64,000 nt of DNA from Bhargavaea changchunensis (lineage in GTDB: Bacteria; Bacillota; Bacilli; Bacillales_A; Planococcaceae), in assembly GCF_042665595.1 (NCBI RefSeq), contig NZ_JBHTCT010000010.1, positions 3,176 through 67,175 on the forward strand. Reading direction: 5' to 3'. Of this stretch, positions 43,482-52,634 are shown piece after piece. Every line of letters begins with the position of its first letter. The stretch's first letter is position 1. Below the pieces are notes generated by a model. It had not been told where the DNA came from. It made no database searches and saw only the letters and a list, made by a program, of their open reading frames with translations. A program made the position numbers and the translations under genes.

Positions 43482-43871
43482 ATGAAGCCAAGTGAAAAGT
43501 TTACCAAGTGGTTCTTGATCACCTTGATAATCATCGTCGTATTTTGGGGCGTATCCCGAGTGATCAGCCAGATTCAACAAGGAAATATCGGATGGTTTTC
43601 AGCACTGGTTCCTTTTATGCTGTTAATTCCTCTTTTCTATAATCTGATCGTTTTCCCGCATTGGGACATGAAGGATGAACGGTGGCGCCGAATTATCGAG
43701 CGTTCATCTTTTTACAGTTCCCAAGTTCTCATCTTGGCTCTCGCCGGACTGATCCTAGTGTTGGCATCGTATCCGACCCATTTGACAGCACTTCAGACCG
43801 TATTTGTCATTTTTGTGTTTTACGGATTGAGCCAAACAGTGATCACGATGGTCCTGACGAGAAGGATGTAG
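43482..43871 (+). CDS. Four-helix membrane protein, paralog of the upstream gene
   Basis: 129 aa, four helices, loop KDERWRRIIERSSFYSSQV matching the preceding protein, C-terminal TRRM resembling its SKRM end. The start is at MKPSEKFTKW behind AGGGAGTGG. A tandem duplication of the first gene followed by divergence is the simplest reading. Function unknown. Confidence 0.75.
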   Translation: MKPSEKFTKWFLITLIIIVVFWGVSRVISQIQQGNIGWFSALVPFMLLIPLFYNLIVFPHWDMKDERWRRIIERSSFYSSQVLILALAGLILVLASYPTHLTALQTVFVIFVFYGLSQTVITMVLTRRM

Positions 43872-43880
43872 GAGGAAGCC

Positions 43881-44078
43881 ATGAAAAACTATATCAGGGA
43901 CAATCGTTCAGAGCGGGGAATGACACAGGACGATCTGGCCGAGGCGCTCGGCGTTTCCAGGCAGACGATCATCTCCCTTGAAAAAGGGCGATATAATCCG
44001 TCGCTTGAGTTGGCGTTCAAACTGGCTGCCGTTTTCGGCTGCCGCATCGAAGACTTATTTGATCCGGAGGAGGAGTGA
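43881..44078 (+). CDS. Compact XRE-family transcription regulator
   Basis: 65-aa helix-turn-helix protein (YozG/YgzD type). The HTH covers MTQDDLAEALGVSRQTIISL, and the family tail GRYNPSLELAFKLA and IEDLFDPEEE follows. Ribosome site GTAGGAGGAAGCC. It probably represses its own operon through the GTAAAG hexamers in front of 43065. The inducing signal is unknown. Confidence 0.88.
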   Translation: MKNYIRDNRSERGMTQDDLAEALGVSRQTIISLEKGRYNPSLELAFKLAAVFGCRIEDLFDPEEE

Positions 44079-44080
44079 CC

Positions 44081-44392
44081 ATGTACGAAGGGTTTGAACT
44101 TGGTTCGTTTCTTGCAGGCCTGCCGTTTGGTCTCGCTGTCGCGGGGATTGTCATGTTCTTTAGCTGGAGGAAAGGAAAGAAGGAGCGGCGGTACGACGAA
44201 CGGTTTTATGCAATCCATAATTGGGCCAGGTCGTTTTCCTGGGTGGTCACAACCATCGTCATCCTGATTGCCTGGACGGTCGTGATGATCATCGAGCCGG
44301 TCGGGACGGCATTCTTTGTCCTGATGACGGTCTATATGCTGCACATGATTTCATATATTGTCGGCGCAGCCATCGCCTCAAGTAAGTATTAA
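44081..44392 (+). CDS. DUF2178-like membrane protein
   Basis: 103 aa, three helices. The loop KKERRYDERFYAIHNWARSF has the DER.....A.. pattern of the small membrane proteins that accompany XRE regulators and echoes the DERWRRI motif of the two genes before. The ATG lies behind GGAGGAG, two bases after the regulator stop codon, so the two are coupled. Last gene of the operon. Function unknown. Confidence 0.75.
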   Translation: MYEGFELGSFLAGLPFGLAVAGIVMFFSWRKGKKERRYDERFYAIHNWARSFSWVVTTIVILIAWTVVMIIEPVGTAFFVLMTVYMLHMISYIVGAAIASSKY

Positions 44393-44444
44393 TCTGAAAC
44401 TTGCAGCCATCTGGAACCGTATAGGAAATGAAAGGGGAGAGATC

Positions 44445-45344
44445 ATGGCGCTCGAATTAAATCACGTAACGAAGAAGTTCGGGGAGTTCACGGCGGTCGA
44501 CAACCTGTCGCTCGCGATCGGGGAGGGAACGATGTACGGCTTTCTCGGGGCGAACGGCGCGGGCAAGACGACGACGTTCCGGATGATTCTCGGGCTCCTC
44601 AACCCGACTGAAGGACGCATCACCTGGAAGGGGAAGCCGATCGACTACGGAACAAGCCACAAGATCGGCTACCTGCCGGAAGAACGCGGCCTTTACCCAA
44701 AAATGAAAGTGGAAGAACAGCTGATCTTCCTCGGAAAACTCCGCGGCATGCACCGGCTTGATGCCAAAGCGGCAATTCGCGAATGGCTGGACCGCTTTGA
44801 AGTTCCCCACTATCTCAACAAAAAAGTCGAAGAGCTTTCCAAAGGGAACCAGCAGAAAATCCAGGTGATTGCGGCTCTGATGCACAAGCCGGAGCTGGTC
44901 ATCCTCGATGAACCGTTTTCCGGCCTCGATCCGGTTAATGTGGAAATACTGAAAAGCGCGGTGAAAAATGTCCGGGATCAGGGCGCGACAATTGTGTTTT
45001 CCAGCCACCGGATGGACCATGTCGAGGAATTATGTGAACAGCTGAGCATCGTCCACAAGGGACAGCAGATCGTGGAAGGATCCCTGCGCGATGTCAAGCG
45101 GTCGTTCGGCAGGCAGAATGTAAGCATCCGGTCCGACCATGATCTGACAAGGCTGCAGTCCGTACCAGGCGTCCGCAATGCATCCTATGCGCTAAATGGA
45201 GCGGTCTTCCAGGTAACGGATGACGAGACGGCGCACAAGTTGCTGCAGGAAGCGCTGAAGGCCGGACCGGTCCGCCACTTCAGCATCGAGGAGCCGTCGC
45301 TGCAGGATATCTTCATCGCGAAAGTGGGGAACGAGCATGCGTGA
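44445..45344 (+). CDS. yhaQ: ABC transporter ATP-binding protein YhaQ (NatA-like)
   Basis: ATPase of 299 aa. Walker A GANGAGKT (residues 35-42), signature ELSKGNQQK, Walker B VILDEPFSGLDP and the H-loop FSSHRMDHVEELC are complete. The C-terminal 80 residues are the usual extension of this family. It overlaps yhaP by eight bases; the two should form an exporter like NatAB (sodium) or related antibiotic-export systems. The B. subtilis yhaQP pair responds to ethanol and protonophores in some reports; I do not infer more. Confidence 0.9.
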   Translation: MALELNHVTKKFGEFTAVDNLSLAIGEGTMYGFLGANGAGKTTTFRMILGLLNPTEGRITWKGKPIDYGTSHKIGYLPEERGLYPKMKVEEQLIFLGKLRGMHRLDAKAAIREWLDRFEVPHYLNKKVEELSKGNQQKIQVIAALMHKPELVILDEPFSGLDPVNVEILKSAVKNVRDQGATIVFSSHRMDHVEELCEQLSIVHKGQQIVEGSLRDVKRSFGRQNVSIRSDHDLTRLQSVPGVRNASYALNGAVFQVTDDETAHKLLQEALKAGPVRHFSIEEPSLQDIFIAKVGNEHA

Positions 45345-46596
45345 TTTCTGGATTATCTTTAAACAGGCCTTCATGAGCAAGGCAAAGTCGAAGACCTTCC
45401 TTATCACCACTGCTGTGGTCATTGCCGGCATCTTCCTCCTGGCGAACATCACGACGATCATCGAGGCGTTTGACGACGGGGAGGAGAAAAGCAAGGCCAT
45501 TCCGGTCGTGACGGACAATGAAGCGGTCGTGGACCGGCTCGCTCAGCAGCTAGCGGCTATGGGGGAGGAAGCTGAGTTTAAAGTGACCGGAGATTTGCGC
45601 GGTGCACTCGAAGATCAGCTGAAGGAAGGCGAAATCGAATCGTTCCTCATTCTCCAAGTCCCGGATGGCCATTCAATCGAAGCCGAATATGTTTCGGAGA
45701 GCTCGGAAATGTTCGGCTTCCCGATGATGTTGCAGGAGGCCCTGCAGTCGATGCAGACCGAGATGCGTGCAGAAGAGATGGAACTCGCACCGGAACAGGC
45801 GGGCGCGCTGTTCGAGCCGGTCGGCTTTGAGCAGACGACGGTTTCCGCATCCGGCAAGACAGAAGAGGAAATGAACCAGGCGCGAATACTCGTCTATGTG
45901 CTCATGTTCCTCATCTATTTCGCGGTCATCATGTACTCCAACATGATTGCAACCGAAGTGGCGACTGAGAAGTCCTCCCGGGTCATGGAGATCCTGATCT
46001 CCAGCGTATCGCCGGTGAAGCATATGTTTGCGAAGGTGCTCGGCATCGGAACACTAGGACTCGTGCAGATGCTGCTGTTCGGAATCACGGGTTATCTGGC
46101 AATCAGGTCGTCTTCTTCAGTATCCGACCTGTCTGAGAGTTTCTTCTCGGAGATGGGCCTCGGAGACATCCCGGCCACGACCATCATCTATGCAATTGTG
46201 TTCTTTGTCCTCGGTTATTTCCTCTATGCGGTGCTTGCGGCGCTCCTCGGGTCGCTTGTCAGCCGGACAGAGGATGTTGCCTCGCTGATCACGCCGCTGA
46301 CATTAATCATCGTCGTGGCGTTCATCATTGCGGCTACGGGCCTATCGACCCCGGACGCGGCATTCGTGACGTATTCTTCTTTTGTGCCGTTCTTCGCTCC
46401 ACTTGTCATGTTCCTCCGTGTCGGGCTGCTCGACCTCCCCTGGTGGGAGCCGGCCCTTGCCATCGGGCTCATGGTGCTGACGATTGCAGTGCTCGGCTGG
46501 TTCGGCGCACGCGTCTACAAAGGCGGTGTCCTCATGTACGGCCCGTCCCGCTCACTGAAAGACCTGAAAAAGGCGATGCAGCTCGGGAAGGAATAA
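45337..46596 (+). CDS. yhaP: ABC transporter permease YhaP (NatB-like)
   Basis: Membrane subunit of 419 aa. First helix near residues 20-40, a large extracytoplasmic domain (about 45-185), then five or six helices from about 185 to 400. The stretch ATEVATEKSSRVMEILISS is the diagnostic motif of the ABC-2 type NatB/YhaP family. It partners YhaQ. Terminator follows. Confidence 0.9.
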   Translation: MRDFWIIFKQAFMSKAKSKTFLITTAVVIAGIFLLANITTIIEAFDDGEEKSKAIPVVTDNEAVVDRLAQQLAAMGEEAEFKVTGDLRGALEDQLKEGEIESFLILQVPDGHSIEAEYVSESSEMFGFPMMLQEALQSMQTEMRAEEMELAPEQAGALFEPVGFEQTTVSASGKTEEEMNQARILVYVLMFLIYFAVIMYSNMIATEVATEKSSRVMEILISSVSPVKHMFAKVLGIGTLGLVQMLLFGITGYLAIRSSSSVSDLSESFFSEMGLGDIPATTIIYAIVFFVLGYFLYAVLAALLGSLVSRTEDVASLITPLTLIIVVAFIIAATGLSTPDAAFVTYSSFVPFFAPLVMFLRVGLLDLPWWEPALAIGLMVLTIAVLGWFGARVYKGGVLMYGPSRSLKDLKKAMQLGKE

Positions 46597-46605
46597 GAGA
46601 TTTGT

Positions 46606-46629
46606 CCCCCGCTTTTGCGGGGTTTTTTT
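46606..46629 (+). terminator. Terminator of yhaQP
   Basis: CCCCGC/GCGGGG stem and T7. Confidence 0.85.
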
Positions 46630-46642
46630 AATGGGGGAGTGC

Positions 46643-46741
46643 GAAAGTGATGAAAGGGGGCGTGAAAGTGATGAAAGGGCGTACGAAAGTGATGAAAGGG
46701 TGCGCGAAAGTGACGAAAGGGCATTCGAAAGTGACGAAAGA
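46643..46741. repeat. Array C: five units of exactly 21 bp
   Basis: Core GAAAGTGATGAAAGG (two copies with GACG) begins at 46643, 46664, 46685, 46706 and 46727. Linkers of six bases vary and are GC-rich (GGGCGT, GCGTAC, GTGCGC, GCATTC). Each core itself contains two GAAAG half-units. Starts 14 bp after the T run of the yhaQP terminator, upstream of yhaO. A frame across it would code a charged Glu/Ser repeat but has no ribosome site. Confidence 0.85.
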
Positions 46742-46856
46742 CCGTCGATTCACCAGAGCGTGAGGTTCATAGGAGGAACATGGCAAATCTCATTTCCAAG
46801 CCCTACCCTGATATGATAGAATAGGAACAAACATTCGCTATTGAGGAGGTGTCCGG

Positions 46857-48077
46857 ATGACGATCCGATTCATCCATGCGGCCGACCTGCACTTGGGGAG
46901 CCCGTTCAAAGGCTTTGCCGGTCTGCCGGGCAAGATATCGGAAACTGTCCGAGAAAGCACGTTCACGGCGTTCCGCAATCTGATTGATTATGCGGCTGGC
47001 GCGCGGCCGGATTTTCTTCTGATTGCAGGAGACATCTATGATGGCGAGGACCGGAGCCTGCGGGCGCAGGAGCAGTTCCGCCAGGGTATGGAAACGCTCA
47101 GCGAGGTGGGGGTTCCCGTCTTTGTCAGCCACGGCAACCATGACCACCTGTCGGGTTCCTGGGTACGGTTTTCCCTGCCGGAAAATGTCCATGTGTTCGG
47201 GCCTGAAGTGGAGACGGCTGAATTGACTGTCCGCGGGACCAACGTGAGAATCCATGGCTTCAGTTATCCGGAGCGGCATGTTACAGAGCCGGTCATCGGA
47301 CACTATCCGCAGGCGGATAGCGATGCTGTTGAAATCGGGATGCTTCATGGGAGCATCCGGGGAGACGAGGCGCATGACGTGTACGCCCCGTTCACAAAGG
47401 ACGAGCTCCTCGGCAAGGGGTATGACTATTGGGCGCTCGGCCATATCCATAAGCGCCAGGTGCTCCACAAGCAGCCGCCGATTGTTTATCCGGGCAGCCT
47501 CCAGGGCCTTCACCGGAAGGAAAGCGGTGTGAAGGGGTTCTATGACGTGACGATCCGGCAGGGAACTCCGTCACTGGAATTCATCCCCGCAGGTGCGCTT
47601 GTCTTCGGCGAAGCCGAAGTGGACTGCAGCGGTATCCGTCATGCGGACGAGTGGCTGGACCGGTGCATGGATCAGATCCGTGCGTTCAGGGAAGCGAACG
47701 GCCCGGGACTGATCGACCTCCTGCTTTTCGGGATCGACGAGCAGTCGGAAGCGATGTTCAGTGATGCTCCGGAATCCGAATGGCTGGAATTCATCCGGGA
47801 AGCAGCCTCAAACGACTTTCCGGATATCGGAGTCCACCGGATGACATGGGAGCGGGAGGCCGCTCCGTCGGTGCCGGGCGGACTGATGCGCGATGTGCTG
47901 GATGAAATCGGAAGCTGGGATATGGACGGCTGGAAAAGCCGCCTTTCCGACCTGTACGGCCACCGCCAGGCGTACAAGTTCACCGGCCGGCTGGACGAGG
48001 AAAGCATCAGGGAAATCAGAAAAGAAGCGGAAAGGCTGCTCACCGACGGGCTGATGAAAGGGGGGCGGGCAGAATGA
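46857..48077 (+). CDS. yhaO: DNA repair exonuclease YhaO (SbcD/Mre11-like)
   Basis: Metallophosphoesterase of 406 aa. Mre11 motifs in order: HAADLHLGSPF, LIAGDIYDGED, SHGNHDHLSG, IGMLHGS and ALGHIHKRQ. It needs two divalent metals and should form a nuclease complex with YhaN, like SbcCD/Rad50-Mre11. The gene overlaps yhaN by four bases (ATGA), and yhaN overlaps yhaM the same way, giving a tightly coupled yhaO-yhaN-yhaM operon. Ribosome site GAGGAGGTGTCC. Confidence 0.92.
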   Translation: MTIRFIHAADLHLGSPFKGFAGLPGKISETVRESTFTAFRNLIDYAAGARPDFLLIAGDIYDGEDRSLRAQEQFRQGMETLSEVGVPVFVSHGNHDHLSGSWVRFSLPENVHVFGPEVETAELTVRGTNVRIHGFSYPERHVTEPVIGHYPQADSDAVEIGMLHGSIRGDEAHDVYAPFTKDELLGKGYDYWALGHIHKRQVLHKQPPIVYPGSLQGLHRKESGVKGFYDVTIRQGTPSLEFIPAGALVFGEAEVDCSGIRHADEWLDRCMDQIRAFREANGPGLIDLLLFGIDEQSEAMFSDAPESEWLEFIREAASNDFPDIGVHRMTWEREAAPSVPGGLMRDVLDEIGSWDMDGWKSRLSDLYGHRQAYKFTGRLDEESIREIRKEAERLLTDGLMKGGRAE

Positions 48078-50947
48078 TGACCATCACGAAGCTCGTCATC
48101 TACGGATTCGGCAAGCACGAGAACGTGACAATCGACCTTGAACGGGGCATCAACGTCCTGTACGGGCCGAACGAAGCGGGCAAGACGACGATCCGGCAGT
48201 TCATCCTCCACACGCTTTTCGGCTTTCCGCAGCGGGGAAGTTCGCTTCTCCGGTACGAACCGAAAACAGGCGGCGCGTACGGCGGGCAGGTGCATGTGAC
48301 GGACAGCGAATTCGGCCCTTGTGTGATTGAACGGATTGCGGGCCGCTCCGCCGGTGAAGTGACTGTCCGCTTTCCGGACGGCAGGGAAGAAGGGGAGGAA
48401 ACGCTCGGGCGGCTGCTGCGGGGTTACGACCGTCAGTCGTTTGAGTCCGTTTTCTCATTCTCTCTCCTGCAGCTTCAGGAAATCGGCAGGATGAACGAAG
48501 AAGAACTGGGACAGGCGCTGATCGCTTCCGGAACAACCGGGGCCGAGGATCTTGCGGGTTACAAAGCACGATTGGAAAAAGAGATGGACGGGCTGTTCAA
48601 GAAGTCCGGCCGGGTTCCCGAGATGAATGTCCTGCTGAATGAGATGAAGGAAATCGAGGCTGAAATCGGGGAACATCGGAAAAATTCGGATGCTTATGCC
48701 CCCATGAAAGAGCGCATGGCGGAAATCGCTTTGCGGTTAAATGAGATTGCGGAAGAAGAATCCGCACTTACCGCTGATCAGGAACGGCTGTCCATCCTCA
48801 GGCAGGCGGCTCCGCTCGAAATCGAACGCCGAAAGACGGAGGAAGAGCTGCAGGCAATCGGTGATGCCCCGTTTCCTGCCGAAGGGATCCGGCGGTATGA
48901 AGCACTGAAGGACCGGAAGATTGCTGCAGATGCAGCGATCAGGAACCTTCAGGAACGGATTGCCGCTGTCGGAAAAGAGATGCCGGAAAAACCGGATGCG
49001 GAGCGGCTTTCAAAACTCCGGTCTGCTCTCTCCGACGAAGCCGCCTGGCATGAAGCGCGGTCACTGGAGACTGCTGCAGAGCATGCGCTGCGGGAGCTTA
49101 CCGCAATGAAAGACGGCCTCCTTGCCCGTCTCGGTCTGGCTGACGAAGAAACAGCCGCCCTGGCGGACACATCAATCCGGAAAGAGGAAGAACTTCACAG
49201 CCTGACAGAGGAACATGACCGCGCAACAAGAAGTCTCGAACGTCTTGATGAGCGGATTGCAGAAAAAACGGCCGAGGCCGGGCGGATTGCCGATGAGCAA
49301 AACAAACTTGAAGCATCCGGGCCGGATGACGGGGAGATCGAGTGGGCATCGAAATGGCCCACGCTCAAAAAGCGCCTCGTGGCTGCTGCAGCCAAACAAA
49401 ACACAGGGCATAGCGATAGCCGGCAGCCGATCCTGATTCTTGCAGGCCTTGCCGCATTGATCATCGCCATGGCCATCTTTTCTGAGAACTGGCTGTTTGC
49501 CGCTGCCGGAGTGGCGGCGGGTGCCGCCTCTGTGTACCTCCTCTTAAGGCAGGGGGACGGCAATGACGGACTGACGGAAGAGGAGCGACTGATTCTCAGC
49601 CAATACGGCGGCAGGGAAGAAGAGCTGGACCGCAGGGCAGAGCGGGTGCGACGGCACTTCATTGAACTCGACCGGCTCATCGAAGCGGAAGAACGTATCC
49701 GGAGTGAGGTCGGGGAACTCAACACATCATGGAAATCCGCCGCGGCGGTTCTTGATGATACCGAAGAAAGGCTTGGCACATTCCTGGAAGGCTACGGAAT
49801 CACGGGAAGGCTGCCTGCGGCAATCATGCCGGAACTGTTCCGGCTGGTACGGGAACTGCAGGAAACGTTGCGCCGTATCCGCTCAGAAGAAGAAAAGCGG
49901 GACCGGGCGATCCGGACGGCCGGTGCCATAAGGAACGGCGCACATGAACTGATCGGTCATCCCGTGCCGGATCATCTCCTGTTTCCGGGGCTTAAAGAAG
50001 CGGAAATGTACTTGCTGAGGACCGGCGAAAAAAGGGACCGGCTGCTTGAAGAACAGAACAGGCTGTCAGATGAACTGGCGGAAGCTGAGAGTCTCAAGAC
50101 AACTCTTGAATCCGAAATCAATACGCTGTTTGCGACTGCGGCAGCAGAAGGAGAACAGGCGTATTACGAAGCCGCAGGAAAAGCTTCGAGGAAAACGGAG
50201 CTAGTGGAGATGATCGGCCGCATTGGTGAGCAGTTAACGCGTATCGGAGCTCCGGGAAAGGCAGCCGCTCCGGATATTGAGCAGATTAGCCTGCGGATCA
50301 AGGAGAACCGTGAATCCCTGCAAGCGATCGCGGAAGAGCGGACCGGCCTGATTAAAAGACAGGCAGAACTAAAAGCACAGATGGGTCATCTTGTAGCAGA
50401 TACCGCATATGATGCCCTGTTGCAGGAATTCGAAGAGAAAAAGGCGGCGTTCCGGGAGCTTTCCGTGAAATGGGCCGCCCGCAAAGCGGCCGTCTCCGCG
50501 ATCAGCGGAGCCACCGGGAGACTCAAGGAACAGAAGCTGCCGGACGTGATCGATCGGGCTTCAGGATGGTTCCGGGAACTCACGGGCGGTGTCCATGCGG
50601 CGCTTGTACTGAATGTCGACGGCCTGATCGAGTCGGAAGGAGCCAGCGGCATGCGATTTGGCCTGAATGAGCTGAGCCAGGCGACAAAGGAGCAGGCTTA
50701 TATCTCCATGCGGCTGTCTCTTGCAGCCTCTCTTCTGGATTCGGCCCCGTTTCCGATCATCATGGATGATCCGTTCGTCCACTTCGACCGGGCACGGCTC
50801 GGCAATATGATAAACTTATTGGAAGAATTGAAGATTCATCACCAGTTCCTGTATTTCACCTGCCACAAGGAGATGGCCGGCGCCTTCAGTGAGGCAGCCG
50901 TCATCAGCGTGGCCGGAGCCGGGAGCGAAAGGGGAGTGCTGAGATGA
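48074..50947 (+). CDS. yhaN: SMC/Rad50-like ATPase YhaN
   Basis: 957-aa ATPase. Walker A GPNEAGKTT at residues 31-39. Long coiled coils (about 170-430 and 500-820). Near the end, NELSQATKEQAYISMRL is the ABC signature and PIIMDDPFVHFD is Walker B. No CxxC zinc hook is seen. Instead the middle (about 449-490) has two hydrophobic stretches, ILILAGLAALIIAMAIF and WLFAAAGVAAGAASVYLLL, so the coil apex could be set in the membrane. Partner of YhaO by gene overlap. Role in DNA end processing is inferred. Confidence 0.9.
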   Translation: MMTITKLVIYGFGKHENVTIDLERGINVLYGPNEAGKTTIRQFILHTLFGFPQRGSSLLRYEPKTGGAYGGQVHVTDSEFGPCVIERIAGRSAGEVTVRFPDGREEGEETLGRLLRGYDRQSFESVFSFSLLQLQEIGRMNEEELGQALIASGTTGAEDLAGYKARLEKEMDGLFKKSGRVPEMNVLLNEMKEIEAEIGEHRKNSDAYAPMKERMAEIALRLNEIAEEESALTADQERLSILRQAAPLEIERRKTEEELQAIGDAPFPAEGIRRYEALKDRKIAADAAIRNLQERIAAVGKEMPEKPDAERLSKLRSALSDEAAWHEARSLETAAEHALRELTAMKDGLLARLGLADEETAALADTSIRKEEELHSLTEEHDRATRSLERLDERIAEKTAEAGRIADEQNKLEASGPDDGEIEWASKWPTLKKRLVAAAAKQNTGHSDSRQPILILAGLAALIIAMAIFSENWLFAAAGVAAGAASVYLLLRQGDGNDGLTEEERLILSQYGGREEELDRRAERVRRHFIELDRLIEAEERIRSEVGELNTSWKSAAAVLDDTEERLGTFLEGYGITGRLPAAIMPELFRLVRELQETLRRIRSEEEKRDRAIRTAGAIRNGAHELIGHPVPDHLLFPGLKEAEMYLLRTGEKRDRLLEEQNRLSDELAEAESLKTTLESEINTLFATAAAEGEQAYYEAAGKASRKTELVEMIGRIGEQLTRIGAPGKAAAPDIEQISLRIKENRESLQAIAEERTGLIKRQAELKAQMGHLVADTAYDALLQEFEEKKAAFRELSVKWAARKAAVSAISGATGRLKEQKLPDVIDRASGWFRELTGGVHAALVLNVDGLIESEGASGMRFGLNELSQATKEQAYISMRLSLAASLLDSAPFPIIMDDPFVHFDRARLGNMINLLEELKIHHQFLYFTCHKEMAGAFSEAAVISVAGAGSERGVLR

Positions 50948-51903
50948 AAGGAGTCGGTACCGAGATGAAAGGGATCGGAACCTATAAAACAGGCGAGCGG
51001 GTCGATCTGTTCATGCTCATCAAGCAGGCAACCAAAGGCATGACGACAACAGGAAGCCCGTTCATGACGCTGATCCTGCAGGATAAGACGGGCGATATCG
51101 AAGCGAAGCTCTGGGATGCGAAAGAGGAGCATGAGAAGATGTTCCAGCCGGCCTCGATCGTCCGGGTCGGCGGTGATGTCCATGAATATCGGGGCAGAAA
51201 CCAGCTCCGCATCAAAAGTATCCGTCCTGCCAAGCCGGATGAGCCCATCCAGATTTCCGACCTCGTTCCAAGCGCCGAGAAATCAAAAGAGGAACTATAT
51301 GAAGAGCTGTCACCCTATATCTTCGAGATCACCAATCCGAACATTCAGCGCATCACGAGATACTTGCTGAAGCAGCACCGGGAGGCGTTCCTCGTTTATC
51401 CGGCCGCAACCAAGAACCACCACGACTACGTGTCGGGCCTGCTCGACCATGTCGTCTCGATGCTGCGCCTCGGCAAGGCGATTGCCGAGCTGTATCCAAC
51501 ACTAAATAAAGACCTTCTGTATGCAGGGATCATCCTCCACGATGTCGGTAAGGTGGTGGAGCTGTCCGGCCCTGTCGGCACTGTCTACACGCCTGCAGGC
51601 AATCTTCTCGGCCACATTACGATTATGGTCAACGAGATTGCAATGGCCGCAAAAGAGCTCGGGATAGAAGGGGAGGAAGTCGTTCTCCTGCAGCATATGG
51701 TCCTGAGCCACCATGGCAAGGAAGAGTGGGGCAGCCCGAAGCGCCCGATGCTGAAAGAGGCGGAGATCCTCCACTACATCGACAACATCGATGCGAAGAT
51801 GAACATGCTCAACCGCGCACTGTCAAAGGCGGAGCCGGGAGAGTTCACAGAGCGTCTCTTCCCGCTTGATAATCGCCAGTTCTACAAGCCGACCTTCGAG
51901 TAA
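50944..51903 (+). CDS. yhaM: 3'-5' exoribonuclease YhaM
   Basis: 319-aa RNase. An OB-fold (about residues 20-100; GDIEAKLWDA) precedes an HD domain with HHDYVSGLLDHVVSM, ILHDVGKVVEL, HMVLSHHGKEEWG and the late IDNIDAKM. In B. subtilis YhaM is a Mn/Co-dependent 3'-5' exoribonuclease. The start overlaps the yhaN stop and has GGGGAG seven bases ahead; an internal ATG seven codons later is possible. A terminator follows. Confidence 0.93.
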   Translation: MKGVGTEMKGIGTYKTGERVDLFMLIKQATKGMTTTGSPFMTLILQDKTGDIEAKLWDAKEEHEKMFQPASIVRVGGDVHEYRGRNQLRIKSIRPAKPDEPIQISDLVPSAEKSKEELYEELSPYIFEITNPNIQRITRYLLKQHREAFLVYPAATKNHHDYVSGLLDHVVSMLRLGKAIAELYPTLNKDLLYAGIILHDVGKVVELSGPVGTVYTPAGNLLGHITIMVNEIAMAAKELGIEGEEVVLLQHMVLSHHGKEEWGSPKRPMLKEAEILHYIDNIDAKMNMLNRALSKAEPGEFTERLFPLDNRQFYKPTFE

Positions 51904-51915
51904 GTCATTCATATC

Positions 51916-51949
51916 AAAAGAGCCTGACTCCACGAGTCGGGCTCTTTTC
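51916..51949. terminator. Bidirectional terminator
   Basis: Stem AAAAGAGCCTGACTC/GAGTCGGGCTCTTTT between yhaM and the convergent cupin gene. Confidence 0.9.
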
Positions 51950-51956
51950 AATGACT

Positions 51957-52634
51957 CTACATGTTTTTGCTTTGCTGAAGCAGTTTGGAAACACCCGTCC
52001 GTTCCCATTCTTCCACGGTCTCGTATGCCTGTTCAGGGGAATAACCCTTGCCGACAAGGACCCCCATCAGAATGAATTCCTGGAGGATATGCGTCGAATT
52101 GATGCCCCGTTTGACATCATCCAATCCTTCATTCACCAAGTACTCTATGTGCCGGACCCAATCATCAGGGGTCTTGCCGTCAATCAACACGTTATTTCCT
52201 GTCTCGTGCCGGATGCGCTGCATTCTTTCCTTGGAATCCGCTTTCGTAGGGTCCACCGTATTAGGCGGATGGTTGGGCGGGGCATAGATTGAGTACAGCT
52301 TCATCGGGGTGCTGCCGGTATTGGTCACATTATGCCACGTGCCGGCAGGAACCATGATGGCGGAATCATCCTGGACGTTCCTGACATAATCCAGTCGGTC
52401 TTTCCTCTTGCCCATCTGGACATATCCCTGGCCCTGTTCAATACGCAAAAACTGGTCGACAACGGGATGGATTTCCAGTCCGATGTCGTCACCGGGATTG
52501 ATGGACATTAATGTAACCTGTAAATGAGGGCCGGTCCATAATGCCGTCCGGTAATTTTGGTTAAGTCTGGCTGCCCGGTTGATATTGATGGTGAACGGGT
52601 TGGGTCCGTAATCTCTCAACATTTGTGCGGACAT
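51957..52634 (-). CDS. Cupin-domain protein with apparent frameshift at its 5' end
   Basis: The open frame codes 225 aa: a cupin barrel (EIHPVVDQFLRIEQGQG, PAGTWHNVTNTG) plus a 75-residue helical C-terminus (VNEGLDDVKRGINSTHIL...). No ribosome site fits the first ATG at 52634. In the same frame, codons upstream spell a Pro/Tyr-rich segment (GYHPPPYPGHYAGTPYYWAY) like the N-terminus of the paralog at 5351. That segment reaches an ATG at 52750 behind AAAGGA only if one base is added to the GGG after that ATG. The intended protein would be about 264 aa. It borders two coat-type genes, so a spore-surface role is possible. Confidence 0.75.
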   Translation of the reverse strand: MSAQMLRDYGPNPFTININRAARLNQNYRTALWTGPHLQVTLMSINPGDDIGLEIHPVVDQFLRIEQGQGYVQMGKRKDRLDYVRNVQDDSAIMVPAGTWHNVTNTGSTPMKLYSIYAPPNHPPNTVDPTKADSKERMQRIRHETGNNVLIDGKTPDDWVRHIEYLVNEGLDDVKRGINSTHILQEFILMGVLVGKGYSPEQAYETVEEWERTGVSKLLQQSKNM

